From Chromera velia (lineage: Eukaryota > Sar > Chromeraceae), in NCBI GenBank assembly GCA_018398765.1, contig JAHBMJ010003220.1:9987-73986 (forward strand): a stretch of 64,000 bases of DNA. The letters are read 5' to 3'. Of the stretch, positions 9,404-22,266 are shown piece by piece. Under the pieces are notes generated by a model. That model was not told the origin of the DNA, did no database searches, and was given only the letters and a program-made list of their open reading frames with translations. The translations under genes and the position numbers were made by a program. Within the stretch, counting starts at the first letter, position 1. Each line of letters begins with the position of its first letter.

Positions 9404-11817
9404 TCATCCCCGGCTTCGTTCTCGTTGCCTCAGCAAGTCAACACCCTCAGTTTCCTCTTCCTCTTCAGACAGGAGCGCATCCTCCTCTTCATTTACCCCC
9501 AAACCCCCCCCCCCTCTCCCGAAAATTCGGTCCCTTAATTGCTGTTCTCGTCTCATGACCTCCCACCGATTCTCCTCTTCCTGCCCCCCCTCTTCTTCCG
9601 CTCCCTTCCCCCCCCCCTCTCTGAAAATTTCTTCTTTACTCATTGCCAGATCCTCTAACCACGGGAACGTTTCTGTTAGATCGGAATCGCTCCCCCGATG
9701 CACCCCCCCCTGAACCCCCAACCCAGGTGCCCCCAATGACCCAGAGGAGACAGCAGAAGAGTCAGCGTCCATTTCCTCGTCAAATCTCTCCATCGCCCTC
9801 TTCTGTTCTCTGCTGAATTCAAAATCCCAGTCATTCTCAATATCCGTCTCTGGATCATTAAACTTCTCTATCGCCTTCCGCATCCGTAAATGCTCTGCAA
9901 ACTGTTCAGGCGTCATTCTTTTCTTCAACTCTTCATCGTCAGGACGATTCTCTTCCTCCTGCCGAAGAAACTCAAACAAATCCTTTGCGGTCTTTTCTGA
10001 CTCTGTCTTCGGCCGTGCTGCCCTTCTCTCTTCTTTAGTTGCAGGCAACGTCTGATTACGGGAAATCACCATCTGTTGGTTATAAGTGGACTCCATCAGA
10101 TTCTCTGCCCACGCTAGCTCGTCTGGCTCCAACGCCCTCAACTCCCCTGGCGCCATATCCCCCAGCTGTATGCCTCCAAATCGTATTCGGGTAAGGGAGG
10201 TCACGGGATAGCCAGCGTTAGCAAGCATCCTTCTGACCATGCGGTGCTTTCCCTCTGTCACGATCAGCTGCATCGTGTCATTCCGAAAATTCACAATCTT
10301 AGCTCGGAAGATACCCTCGGTTGTCTGTACCCCCGTNCTCTGAAAATTTCTTCTTTACTCATTGCCAGATCCTCTAACCACGGGAACGTTTCTGTTAGAT
10401 CGGAATCGCTCCCCCGATGCACCCCCCCCTGAACCCCCAACCCAGGTGCCCCCAATGACCCAGAGGAGACAGCAGAAGAGTCAGCGTCCATTTCCTCGTC
10501 AAATCTCTCCATCGCCCTCTTCTGTTCTCTGCTGAATTCAAAATCCCAGTCATTCTCAATATCCGTCTCTGGATCATTAAACTTCTCTATCGCCTTCCGC
10601 ATCCGTAAATGCTCTGCAAACTGTTCAGGCGTCATTCTTTTCTTCAACTCTTCATCGTCAGGACGATTCTCTTCCTCCTGCCGAAGAAACTCAAACAAAT
10701 CCTTTGCGGTCTTTTCTGACTCTGTCTTCGGCCGTGCTGCCCTTCTCTCTTCTTTAGTTGCAGGCAACGTCTGATTACGGGAAATCACCATCTGTTGGTT
10801 ATAAGTGGACTCCATCAGATTCTCTGCCCACGCTAGCTCGTCTGGCTCCAACGCCCTCAACTCCCCTGGCGCCATATCCCCCAGCTGTATGCCTCCAAAT
10901 CGTATTCGGGTAAGGGAGGTCACGGGATAGCCAGCGTTAGCAAGCATCCTTCTGACCATGCGGTGCTTTCCCTCTGTCACGATCAGCTGCATCGTGTCAT
11001 TCCGAAAATTCACAATCTTAGCTCGGAAGATACCCTCGGTTGTCTGTACCCCCGTCTCTAGTCTCTGAACTAGGAGGGGGTCAAGATCCATCTCTACCCG
11101 AGCGACATACTCCCTCTCGACTAGCCGCTTCGGGTGCAGCAGCCGCTGTGTGAGCACACCTTCTCTGCTGAGCAGCAGGAGGCCGTTGGTCTCGTAGTCA
11201 AGTCGACCGACGGGGTGGAGACTGCGCTGGACGTACTCGGGCAAAGTGTCAGAGAGCGTCAGTCGGCCTGAACCGAGACGGTCTTTTCCGAATTCATTGA
11301 GAACGTTGGTGGGTTTGTGGTATACCATCATCAGGGGAATAGGGTGGGTCGGGGTGCCGTCAACCTCCACAATGGCATCGAGAGGGACTTTGTCGGCAGC
11401 TGACAGAATGGGACTTCCGTTCAGCTTCACTTTCTTTTTTCTTATCAAGTGCAACACCTCCCTTCGACTTCCCACCCCTCTGTTTGAAAGGAGACGGTCG
11501 ACTCGGGAGAAGGGAACCTTCCCTGGCACAATGCCCATACAACCCTCTAGTCTGCCCAGTGCAGTATCTGGAAGAGTTCGGTGTCGTGTGAACTTTTTCT
11601 TTTTCGGAAGACCTCTCGGACCTCTTCTTTTTTTTTCTCCAAATAACGAGAGACGGCTTGGTGCCGAGTCAATTTCCGCCGTCTCTCTTCTGAGAGCCCT
11701 CCCCTCTTTGAGTCCTCCAGGAAAACATCCCAAGAACCCAGCCGGTCCGAGATGAGAAGAGGATTCCAAGGACTCGATCAATACAGCAAAGATGATGCCT
11801 GCGAACCTGGAGAGCAT
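9404..11817 (-). CDS. RsuA/RluB-family rRNA pseudouridine synthase, organelle-targeted, intronless
   Basis: Isomerises a specific uridine to pseudouridine in rRNA; likely acts in an organelle. From ATG at 11817 the protein has a hydrophobic start (MLSRFAGIIFAVL) and about 100 residues of Ser/Arg/Lys-rich presequence. An S4 RNA-binding domain follows (about residues 104-134, SRVDRLLSNRGVGSRREVL), then the catalytic segment GRLDYETNGLLLL with Asp207. A long charged C-terminal extension ends in RERSRG at 9404. The frame is open further upstream, to about 11910, without an ATG. One 718-bp block is present twice around an N at 10337. It must be collapsed to read one continuous frame of about 564 residues. 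A hydrophobic leader plus basic transit region would suit a bipartite complex-plastid signal, but a mitochondrial target is not excluded. No introns, unlike most neighbours. Confidence 0.85.
9619..11055. repeat. Direct 718-bp duplication flanking a single N (assembly redundancy)
   Basis: Positions 9619-10336 and 10338-11055 appear identical and are separated only by one N at 10337. Both copies cut the same gene in the same place. An exact duplication that meets at a gap base is the expected product of two overlapping contigs that were scaffolded without being merged. Confidence 0.85.
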
Positions 11818-12526
11818 CTCCGTTGACAGAGAGGACCGACAGGCGTTGCTTGGCAGTCTCGCAAGCTTCACGAAGAACAGAGACGGAAAAATCACGAGAC
11901 TGTATGTCAAAGACTGGACACGGATTTCTCTTCTTGCGGAATACTATGAAAGTCCAGACATTGCAAGACTGCTCTTGAGTCACCTTGAAATACCTTGAAT
12001 GACAGTGTAGTGCACAGCAGCAAAAATGAAGTCTCAACTTAACTCAGTGGAACGCGTCTACGGCGTTGAAGCACAAAATTTGCCTTTCGGGACCTTTCAC
12101 CCCAAAAACTTTCCGGGGTCATTTTGTTCGCTTTTTTGACAGTGAAAAAAGTGTGCATGCGTTGAAAGAGACAGTTGAAAGTTAATTCACCTTGCCAAGT
12201 TGGTTGCCCCGTCGGTCTGCATGGAAGGTCTCGTGTGTGGCCGGAGTCTCCTTGAAACGGAAAGTTCTTCTGGACAGCAGCCTCTTTTGCATATTTGTCT
12301 TTTTGCTTCCAAAGAAACAGAAAAGAGTGTTCCGACAATCAATTGTGGTCTCTTTTTGTGGACAAGCGCGGAAAGTGTGGCTTTCAGGCTGTTTCCACCG
12401 TGCCCTTTCCTTTTGTACTCGAAAACCGCTGTGATTCGACCAGTCTCTCTATTTTGGCAGTACCGCTGGGGGTCAAAACTTCTTTTTTCGTTCCAGTTCA
12501 GTCCAGCTGAATAAGAGCCTTCAGCC
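11818..12526. promoter_or_regulatory. Divergent promoter between the pseudouridine synthase and RING genes
   Basis: About 700 bp separate the inferred starts at 11817 (-) and 12527 (+). It lacks an AT-rich island and long tandem repeats, as do the other divergent spacers in the window. A TGCATGC word lies at 12154-12160. Short open frames occur but look like chance. Confidence 0.4.
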
Positions 12527-15500
12527 ATGGCTGCAGCCGTAGTATTGGTCAGTCAGCAAAAACCCTTTTAACCGGCTCTACCTCTCCTCTTGTCGTTCTC
12601 CTCGTCTCGCTTGACTAACTTCTGCTATCCTTCATCTCTTTGCTCCTGACCAAAAGACTCTCTGTCTCTGTGTCTGTGCTTTATTTGCTTGCCTTTCTGT
12701 GTGCAGTTACCTTCAGAGGATGTTTCCTTTGACGGGGAAACAGACCTTTTTGTGGGAGCGGGGGGGGAGCCCGTCTCTACTTCTTTTGATAAAGCCCTGA
12801 GCTTTCGGATTCGTGCCGGCGAAGAAGAAAGAGTTAGGGAGGAAGACGGATTAAGGGAGGGTGGCAGTGTGTTTTGCATTCCCCATTGCCTCCCGTCTTC
12901 GTCGTCTTCCGCAAGTAATCATTTTGGACAGATGGAAAGGACAGCCGTTCCTTCTTCGTCTCCCGCTTCTGTTTCTTCGTCTCCTGTTCCAATACAGCAG
13001 GAGACGGCGCCTAGCTATTCTGTTGGAGAACCCCGCAAAGGTTTTCCGCCCTTTCGTGAACGTCTGAGCAATCAGAGACGCCCAACCCCTTCCCTCAGTT
13101 TGGAGCTTCCCGTAAAAAGGCCAAGAAGAGGAAGGTCTCCTGAAGGGAGGAGACGGCCGGACAGAAGGAGAAGAAAAAGAAGAAGCCGAAGCCGATCGAA
13201 GAGTTTTTCGGAATCTTCGGTTGAACGCGGGGGGTCAGGAAGAGCATTTTGTGTTGCGTCTCTGGCTTGTTCATCTTCAGATGGTCTTTTTGTAGCTGGG
13301 GAGGAAGAGGTTGGAGTGGGAGGAAAGAATCAATCAAATTCTGTTTATCTTAACCACTTCCCTTCTTCTGCCATTGCGACTTGCACAGGATCGGGGGGGG
13401 GAGGGACTTCCGGCAACCAGCAGGTCGGAGGGAGTGGTTCCGCTTCTGGGGGGGGTGGGGGTCATGTATCGGGAGGGAGAGGAGGCGGAGGTCGTTTGGG
13501 CTCTTCTGGTTTCAGTTCAGGGGGTGGGGGGGACGACCGAGATCCGAACGATGCCCCCCACCATTTGCCCTCTAGCCATATGCATGCGCATGGAGGGGGG
13601 TCTCGGGGAGCTCGTCGGTCTAGTCAGCAGCAGCAACAGGCACAGCACATGGGTTCCGATGAGGGTGGCGACATGGGCGGTCTGCATGGAGGGTTGGATG
13701 AGGATGTGGAAGTGGATATTTATGATGCCGGAGGGGGTCTGTGGCCTGGAGGGTCAAGGGATGGGGGGGACGGGGTGGTGGGTGGAAAGGATGGACAGGG
13801 AGGGAAGGGCGCGGGGAAGAACCGAAAACAAAAGAAGGTCCTGACCCTTTCGGAATTTCACCAACGAGTCCCGGCTGCTGCGTCGAATAGCCTTGGAGGT
13901 GTGGGTGTCGGTGTGGGGGGTCCACAGGGGTCTCATGTGCTTGGTAGTGGGGGGGGTATTCACGCTCCCTCTGGTCCCTCTCGTGGGCAGGAAAGGGGAG
14001 GGACCAGCGGCAGTAGGCCGAATATGTCTGGAGGTCCTGGAAGTAGACAGGGGAGTATAGACCCGAATCACCAAGGCCCGTGGGGGGGTCCGGGGGGTCC
14101 TCTTAGAGGGGGGCCGTCTGGGGGAGGGGGGGGAGTTGGTCTGCCAGGACACCACCAGGGACAACAACACCAACCGCCCCCTCCACGGTCACCCCCACCT
14201 GGGTCGAATGGAGGCTTCCCACCTCAAGCTCTCCCGTCCATGGGTGGTGGAGGATTGGGTCAGTGCATGCAGTCATTGGTCGGGTGTGTGTGTACTCTTC
14301 GCTTGGTTTTTTTGTTTGCATGTTTTTATCCTCCTTGTCAATTCTTTGGCACAGCCGTGTTTGCTGGCTCCATTTTTTCTCTCTCTCGTTTGAAGAAGAC
14401 CTCCATTCCAGAGGGAGGGACAAACAAAGTCCGGACGCCTTTTTTCTGTTACACAAAGTTTCTCGCGAACTTCTTGATGAAGATTCTTTCCTTCTCTGAT
14501 ACCAGTGTTTTCCCGTCTTCTTCTTTGTTTCGAGTCGCATGCCCTGATTCTTTCTGCATGCGTATGCGGGCCACATTTTGCTTCATCCATCTGTGCGGCT
14601 GCTCTCGTCATCCCTCTCTCTGATGCGCTGTTCTGTTCGGCTTGCAGGAGGTGTCGGTGGAATGGGATACGGGAAAGGAGGCAGGATGGGAGGGGGGCAG
14701 AACGTTGCAATCGATTTCCCTGACCTCTCGGCTGGCCCTGGGGGGGCAGGAGGAGGGACCCCCATGTCGGGTTCAAACCCGCCTCCTCCCCCTCCTCCGC
14801 CTCCGGGGTTGGGCAGTGGAGGTGGTCACGGTGGGCACGGGGGGGGTGGAAGATTCGCTCCTCACGGCGGGGGGGGAGGAATGGGGGGCCCTGGGCCTCG
14901 GTTCCCCCCTGTAGGCCTTGGAGGACACGACGGAGAGGGCTATGGATCTTGGCAGTCCCCGAATGAGGGCGTTCAGGGATCGGGGCAGCCTCACGGACAT
15001 GCGCATTCCTCTTCTTCCAGAGATGGAGGAAGGAGAGGGGGGGGAAATCCTGGAGGAGAAAGGGGAGGGGGGGGTCATCATCATCACCACCATCACCACG
15101 GCCCCCATTCTGTCCCTGCACACACCCACGCAGGCTCTCAGCAAACGCAGCAGCAACACGGAGGACACGGCGGTTCCTCAGCCATGCAGAGGTCCTCTTC
15201 CTCCTCCGCCTCCTCTTCTGCTTCTTCTTCTTCAGCCACAGGCTCAGGAAATTCATCTTCCTCTGCTGCCAACGTGCAGGCACAGACCCCTGCCCCTGCC
15301 ACCGTTGCAGCTGCCATGGCTGCGGGTTTGAGCAGGGAAGATGCTTCCCTGATGCAGGCAATGCTGGCCACCACCCCCGCGCAACCCGGGCGTCTCCTCA
15401 CAGAGCCTGAGACATCGACCTTTGATCTCCATATTTCGGAAGAACAGCTGGTGCCCGGGCCGAAACATGCGGATGCCCTCAAATTCATGTGTCCTGTGTG

Positions 15501-18500
15501 TCAGGGCAATTTGGCATACCGACCTGTGATGACCAGGTGTGGGCATTATTTTTGCAGAGAGTGCTTGGACATTTGGTTTGGTCAGCACAACTCTTTTGCA
15601 GGAGGGGGGGAGGCTGGATGGGCTTTCAAGTCCTTTGCAGAGATTGCTAAGAAAGCAGGTACTCAAATGGCGTCGGTCAAGACCGCGCCTTGTCCTTCGT
15701 GCATGCGAAATTTGATGCAAGACAAGGACGTGCGTCCCCTCGATGAGAGAGCCTCTCACGAGCCATCCAGACAGGCAGCAGAAAGACTCTTGGCTGTCCC
15801 CATCTACTGCCACCACCACCCTCGATGTCCATGGATGGGTGCACTCGCAGACATAGAACGCCATATGATTGTCTGCCCCATTCAAAACAACACCCCATTC
15901 CCAGAGCCGCAGATGCAGCAACTTCGACGCATCGTCGCTGCCCAAGCACAGAGCGCCAACGATGCCGCAGCTGCAGCCGCTGCAGCTGTGGCACCCGCAG
16001 GCGCATCTACAGTCTCCCCCGCCCGAGCTTCGAGCTCAAGGGGAAAGAGCGGGAGGGCTGACAATGTCTCCCAGGCACCGAACGCGACCTCTGCACAAGC
16101 ATGGAGAGGGGGTGCTGCAGGCGCCTCCCCTGCATCGGCCTCGAAGATTCCCAACGGGAACAGCGCTGCCTCAGATCCTCTGGGGGGCAGTGCAGCAGCA
16201 GCAGCAGGGCGGGATGTTGCGCACTCGATTGTTCAGGAACTACAGGGAGTCATGGGGGGTGCGGGGGGCATCCTGGGGGTGGGTGACCGTGATGGCATTG
16301 CCGGAGATGGGTTGCATACAGGTGGGAAGGATTTTGAGGATAGTCTGAGCTCCACGGTCAGATACACTGGTAGGGAGTGGCCGTCTCCCGGGTTTTCTGG
16401 GGGCGGTGGGGGGTTGGGGTTGTCTCAAGATCCGACGTTGAATTCCTCTCACGCATCCGTGAGTATGGGGAATGGGTGGAGTGAGGGTGGCAACTTGTTT
16501 CGTGAAAACGGGCCGTCAGCACCGAACATTGGAGGGGCAGGGAGGGGATTTGACGCAGAGCAAGATGCAGGGAGCACGAAGAGAATACTTCCTGCGCTGC
16601 CCTCTATGCCCAGAGCGCTTTTGGAAAAAATCCCTCCAGCCCCATCAGTGCCCCCCACCCGGTCGGGGGTCGAGGGAGTCAGGGTTCCCCCCTTGCCTCC
16701 CTTTGCCGCACCCTCAGCTGACTCCCTACTCAACACCACAGCCTCCCCTCCCTCTACAGTAGCGCAGGTTGGAGCAGCAGTGTCTTCTTCCTCCTCCTCT
16801 GCCGCTCCTGCCGGCCAGATCATTCCGCCGGGCCTCTCTTCAATAGCAGCCGCAGCTGCGGCCGCCGCCGCTGCATCCTCAACGGCTGCTGAGCCTTTTG
16901 CCGCACTCACTCAAGGAGCGAGGGGCAGACAGCAGTCAGAGGGCATGGGAAAGGCGGTGGGGGGGGATTCGCGTCCGCGTGAGGAGGGTGGCGGGTTGCT
17001 TGGTTGGACCTTTATGGGACAGGACGGATTCTCAGGGGTCAGTAAGTGAGAGAGTGAGTTGTTTGCTTACCTTCCGTCAGTGCGTTGACTGGACTGTTGG
17101 TCGCTTATCTCTCTGCCGACTCTTTTCTTGTCTTGATTCTCTGTTCTCTTTCTGTTTCTCCTCGTATTTCTGGCAGTCGGGTCCTGAGCTGTCGTCCGAA
17201 TGGTTGATGTCCGTCCTTCTAGACTGTCTGTGCCTGTTCGGCCTTCTCCCCGCAATTCCCTAACTGTGTCTCCTTCTGCACAATCTCTCTCTTCCTTTCA
17301 GGACTTGCCCCTCGGCCTCCAGGCACTGCGGTCAGCGGAGACAAAGGCAACAAGCTCGGGGGGGGCAAACGCTGCCACGCCAGGAAGCGGAAGTGCCACG
17401 GGTGCAGGGACAGAGGCTAAATCGGGCTTCGGCAGCGGTAGCGGTAGCGGTGTGGGCTCGAGTGCAGTTGACGGGTTTGATATTTGGAAGCGGGTGGATC
17501 CTGGAGTGGGTTTGTCCATGGGTGGAGGGCTTTTCTTGGGTGGGGGGGATGGGGGAATCGGGGGGGGTAGCAAGCCCGACAAAGGCATTTTGGCCCTGTG
17601 GTCAGAGGACAAGAGTGCCGAGGAGGGGAAGTCGGGGGTCGGAGGGAAGGGGTCACCCGGACGGGGGGGGGCAGCTGGCTTCTCAGCAGCTGCCATGGGG
17701 TCGGATGACGGCGGGGGGTCTGAGGTAACGGGGGGGGCCGAGACACGCAGCCCCGCTGCACTCCCTGGACTGGGGGCGGGGGCGGGGGCCGTTCCCCGTG
17801 CTCCTTTGTCGTCGTCTTCCCTGAATCCATCACAGTCGGGCCAGACTGTCGACCCCTCCCCTTCACTCAATCCCGCTGCGGCACCCTTTTACCCTTCGAT
17901 GCTTTCATACGGTCAGCAAAAGACCGGAGGGGGCAATAACGCTGGAAGCACACAGGTGCAGTCCAACGGGGCGACGCCGCAACCACTGAGCCCCGCCCCT
18001 CTCCCGGTCGCCAATCCCCACGCGAGTGCCCTGACTCCCCCCGCAGTTGGAGCGGGCGGGGGCCGTTTTTCCGTCGCCGCATCCTCTGCAGGCGCGTCGC
18101 CGCTTCCGTCCCAACAGAGGCAGGGGGTTGCAGGCCTCCATCGCACAAACAGCGCGGCAAGTTCTCAGCAGATGATGGGAGGGGGGGGACTCCCGTCAGG
18201 GGCGGCTGGGTCGGAACTTGACGGGGTGGCGCCCCCGGCAGGTAACAGCTCGACCACGTTCACGTTGAAAGACGGTGTTGCAAATGCGCATATCATCTCA
18301 AGTTATCTGATGGAGGGCGAGACGGAGCTTTTGAAATATGAAAGCAAGCCCCGACAGATTTATCAGCTTTCGCCTGGAGCGACAGAGCAGCTGATCGGTG
18401 CCGGAAAGGGCCTGGTGCACATCAACAAGGGCGTGAATGCATTCGGCCGACCCATCGGTATGGCGGGTGCCATCAAGGGGAGTGCAGAGTTGAGGGCGGA

Positions 18501-21500
18501 GAAGGAGAAAGAGACAGAGAAGGAAAAAGAACAGGAGCAGGAGGGAACTGCCAACGAGACGGAGGAAGGAGGGGCAGCAGATGTCGCCCCAGCCCACGGA
18601 GAAAAGGACGGCACTGCACCCGAGGGACAGGGACAGGGACAGGCAGGGGCAGCCGACGAGTTCTTGAAGGACTTGGAAGAACTGATGGGGTCGGTTGGTG
18701 GATCGTTGCAGCGTTTGGGTTTTGATTGCTTTTCTTCTCGCTGTATGACTGTCCGCGTCCTGCCTCTTCTCGGAGAGCTCTTCTCGTGCTCCTCTGTGTG
18801 TCCGTCAAACTTGCTTCAGGCATTCTGAATTAAATCTGGGACTTGATGAGTTTGCATTTCGCAAAGTGTTGCTGTACAAACCCCATGCAGCTGTGTATGT
18901 CTGGAAAGAGAAGGTATTGGCAAAGGTCCCTCTAGTGTCTGAATTGACCTATGATGCATTTGGCAGACACCGCTTTGCAGAAATGTCTCTTGAAGTTTTA
19001 TCTGTGGGGTCGTGCGGTCGAGGGTGACTGGCTGTTGCTGGCGTTTCTGCGAAGACATTTTCTGTCACGAGTGTGAATCATCACATTACAACATGGTACA
19101 TCGCATTCTCATAGGGAACGACCTTCCTTCCATCAGACCATCTGACTGACTGTCTTCGAATTGATTTCAGGTTCGAGGAGGACGAGGAGGGCACAGGGAC
19201 AGACTTGTCGGTGGGAGGCTCCCGCTTCCTGATGATGTTTCGGGAACAGGGGAGGGTAGAGAATGAGAAGGAGAAAGAGAAAGAGGAACAGAAAGAGCCC
19301 GAGAGAGAGGGGGGGAGTAATGAGAAAGAAAAAGAGAAACCTGCAGAGGACCGGGGAGCGGTCGAGGAGAGTGAAGGGGGGGAGTCGGAGGATGCTGGTG
19401 CCCCTTCCATTGCAGGAGGGGACATACAGGAAGGGAAAAGTGCAGAAGAGACGGAAGGAAAGAAAAATGAAAAGCAGCAGGGGGGTCCATCGCAGGGTGA
19501 CCAAGGGGGGGGCGGGGAGAGTGGTGGAGATACAAGAGGCCAAAGAGGGACGATTGCGGCCGGAGGTGCCGATGAGGCAGCAGGACTTTCGGGACCTTTG
19601 TTGTCGCACGGCGGGGGCGGGGGTGGTGGTGTGTGTGACAGTACCACCCAAAGCTCGTCCAACCAGCAGAATGGCAGTGGGGGGGGTGACGGAGGGGGGC
19701 ATATCTCGTCGTTTCCCGACGGTGCCGAGGGAGGAGGGGCGGATCCGCAGGTACGTCCATCGGCAGGCGGGCATTCGAGGGAGGTTCGTGATGAAGCTGA
19801 GGGCGGAGGGACAGTTTGTGGCTGGAGTTCTACTGAAGAGGAGGGGGGAATGAAGAGTGCAGACACGGTGCAGAAAGAGAAGAGACCCGTACCGATCTCC
19901 GTCTGCTTGAACGCACCTGTCACAGCACCGCCACAGAAGTTATCTCTCTTAGCTTCTCTTTCCCTTTCCCGAACTTCTGCCAGACAGACACTGGAGGCGA
20001 TTGCAGGCACCCTCTCTCGTGCAGAGTCTGCTGTCGGCTCTGCCCTCAGTCAGTCTCTGCACCCTGCGCACGATCTCCTTTCAGCACAGGGAGAGAACCT
20101 GAGGTCCCTCAACGCAGTCCTGGCAGAAGCCTACCAGTCGATTTCAAGACCGACCCCGGCTGTGTTCCCTGAAGTCCCTTTCCAGGGCAACACAACAGAG
20201 GGAGGTGTGATGTCAAGGGGGCCTTTTCTTGAAGAGGGGGGCGTCTCTCTGTTTTCAGCTGAGGGTCGTGCAGTCGACCTCGGTTCGTTGAGTGACAGCG
20301 ACACGAGTGCCCTGATCGGGGCCTCCCTGGGCGATTTGGTCCTGCGCGGAGAGGGCTTGTTGGACCTTGTCCGTCGGGCTGTTTCCGCTTTGGAGGAAGC
20401 TAGAGAGGGGCTTCGACTCCACACAGAAATGTTCTCCTCCGTCTCCGTGCGACCAACCCAAATTAGGCCCCCCTCCGCGCCTTTCACTCCCTCTCCGTTC
20501 CCTGAAGGAGGGGAAGAAGGACTGCCGCCTGCCCCTCACAGCATTGCAACAGGGCAGAGAGAGCAGACTAACGGACTCTGGTCGGGCCCTTCTTCCCCTC
20601 CCGCAGCGGAAGCGGGCAGTGAGTGGACTCGCACACTCACTGGGGTGAGTACCTTGTCTTGCTCTGCCATCACCCCGACTCCTGAAGAGGTGGCAGGGGT
20701 GGGGTCTGTCCCCATCCCTATCCCCTTCTGCCAACGTGAGGCTGCTGAAGACCTGAGGGTCCCTTCCCGTTTCACAACGGAGGTTGTTCCTCCCATGTGT
20801 GCTTCTGCTTCTGCCTGCCCTGTTGGCATCGATGACACGAAGACCTGGTTCGCAGAAGGAGAAGAGAAGGATGAAGAAGACCAGCCTGACGAGGAAATGA
20901 TGCCCCCCGTGCCTCAGGCTGCTGTCTGTGAGCATGCGGAGGGACAGGGGGAGACAGGGGTGTCCGAGACCCGATCCCATACACAACAGCTCCCCCCCCC
21001 TCCGCCACAGGGAGTAATGCGAGTCCCTTCCACCCTTCTCTTTGGGTCGGACGGCTCTCCTGAGCCAGAGAGGGAGAGAGAGACGGCTCTCTCGAGGGCC
21101 CTCATTCACCTGCACAGACAGCACCAGCAGCAGCAGCAACAGCAGGTGGTTGGTTCGTGGGAAGAAGAGATGGCAGCAGCAGACGCCCCATTTGCCGGTC
21201 TGCCGTCCCCCCAGATTTCTGGAGACACCCCGCCTCTCCACATCTTCGCCCCCTCCCTTCCCCCTCTAAACATGAGCCACAGCAGCCAGAGACAGCCATC
21301 AGAGACGGAGACGGAGACAGACATCGACGAAGACCTGGGCGTTCAGGATCCTTCTGCGCATCAGCAGGAGAGAGAGACACATTCAACGGCTCACCCTTTC
21401 CCCCCACACAGAGGGAATTTGTTGGTCATCCCAACTGCAGAAGTTGAGTCTGGGAACGCCCTCCCTATTCTTGAGTCTCTGCCTCCTCTCGCACAGGAGG

Positions 21501-21580
21501 AGGTTGGGGAGAGGGAAGAGGAGGATGACGTCAGAGATCCTGCAGTGTCCCCCGTCTCCTACTTGCATCTCTCCCCCTAG
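12527..21580 (+). CDS. Giant Gly-rich RING / TRAF-type zinc-finger protein (putative E3 ubiquitin ligase), 5 exons
   Basis: Putative E3 ligase. Exons 12527-12547, 12707-14258, 14648-17037, 17302-18689 and 19171-21580 keep frame and give about 2586 residues. Donors are GTCAGT three times and GTCGGT once. The start MAAAVVL is a 21-nt first exon with a good ATG context. Order of parts: an acidic and basic Arg/Ser-rich N-terminus; long Gly/Pro-rich disorder with an eight-His run near 15080; a RING finger from about residue 806 (CPVC, then RCGHYFCRECLD, then CPSC); a TRAF-type finger (CHHHPRCPW, HMIVC) ending near 935; Ala/Gly/Ser-rich disorder; a compact, ordered-looking island near 18250-18480; a Glu/Lys-rich stretch; and a helical segment near 19940-20140. 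The RING lacks a conventional short loop: about 60 residues intervene between its two halves. A substrate cannot be named. An alternative last exon at 22363-22434 is possible. Confidence 0.75.
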
Positions 21581-22235
21581 CCTTTCCCTCAGATTCCTTC
21601 TGGGGTCAAACTTCGATTTTTCAGTCCCTCGTCCCGTGCCTCTTCTCTCTCTGTGCTTGCCATTGTTGGACCCAGTGGTAATGAGCGCCTTGCGGTACGG
21701 TGGGTGTGATTTTGTTCCTCCCTCAGAAAGAGAGGAGCCCTCGGGGATGGACGGCCTCTCCGGCCTCCGGTCTGCCCCCTTTCCTTCCACCCTATTTGCC
21801 CTGTCGAGAGAGAGAGAGAGAGGGAGAGAGAGCCGATCGATCTTTGGCGTAAGGAAACCTGTCTGTGTGGCCTTTCTTCTTCTTCATTCTTTCTCTCATC
21901 TCGTTTCTTGCTTCTTTTTTGTTTCCTGCCTGCCTTTTTGTGTCCGGTCTTTTTGCAACTCTTGTTGTTGAGAGGGGAAGGGGAAAGGGTCGCGTGGGTT
22001 TCTCTTTACGTGCATGCCCGTGTTCGCAGGTCTGTTTGTACATTGGACTGACCTTATTTGCCTGTACTTTTTTGTCGTCGGTTGGATGGATCAATGACCA
22101 CCATGTCTTTTGATACTCATGCATTCTTTGCTTGTCTTTGTTTGTTCGTGTCGAGGAGAGAGAAGAGGAAAGGAGGAGGAAAGTCTCCTCATTCATTGCT
22201 CCTCTCCCTTGCTTGGTTTTCCCCTTCTTCCCCAA

Positions 22236-22266
<31 letters not shown>

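Noticed and set aside
14760-14790. tRNA-like GGGTTCAAACCCGCC T-arm
   Set aside because: It is inside RING coding sequence, and no acceptor stem or anticodon arm surrounds it. No other tRNA or rRNA was recognised in the window.
14273-15361. Long - strand frame (about 360 codons) opposite the RING gene
   Set aside because: It is antisense to exons with a clear RING domain, consists of Arg/Pro/Leu-rich mirror sequence of Gly/Ser codons and has no motif.
17038-17047. GTAAGT at 17042 as the RING exon 3 donor
   Set aside because: It ends in phase 1 while the next exon needs phase 0; GTCAGT four bases earlier keeps the frame.
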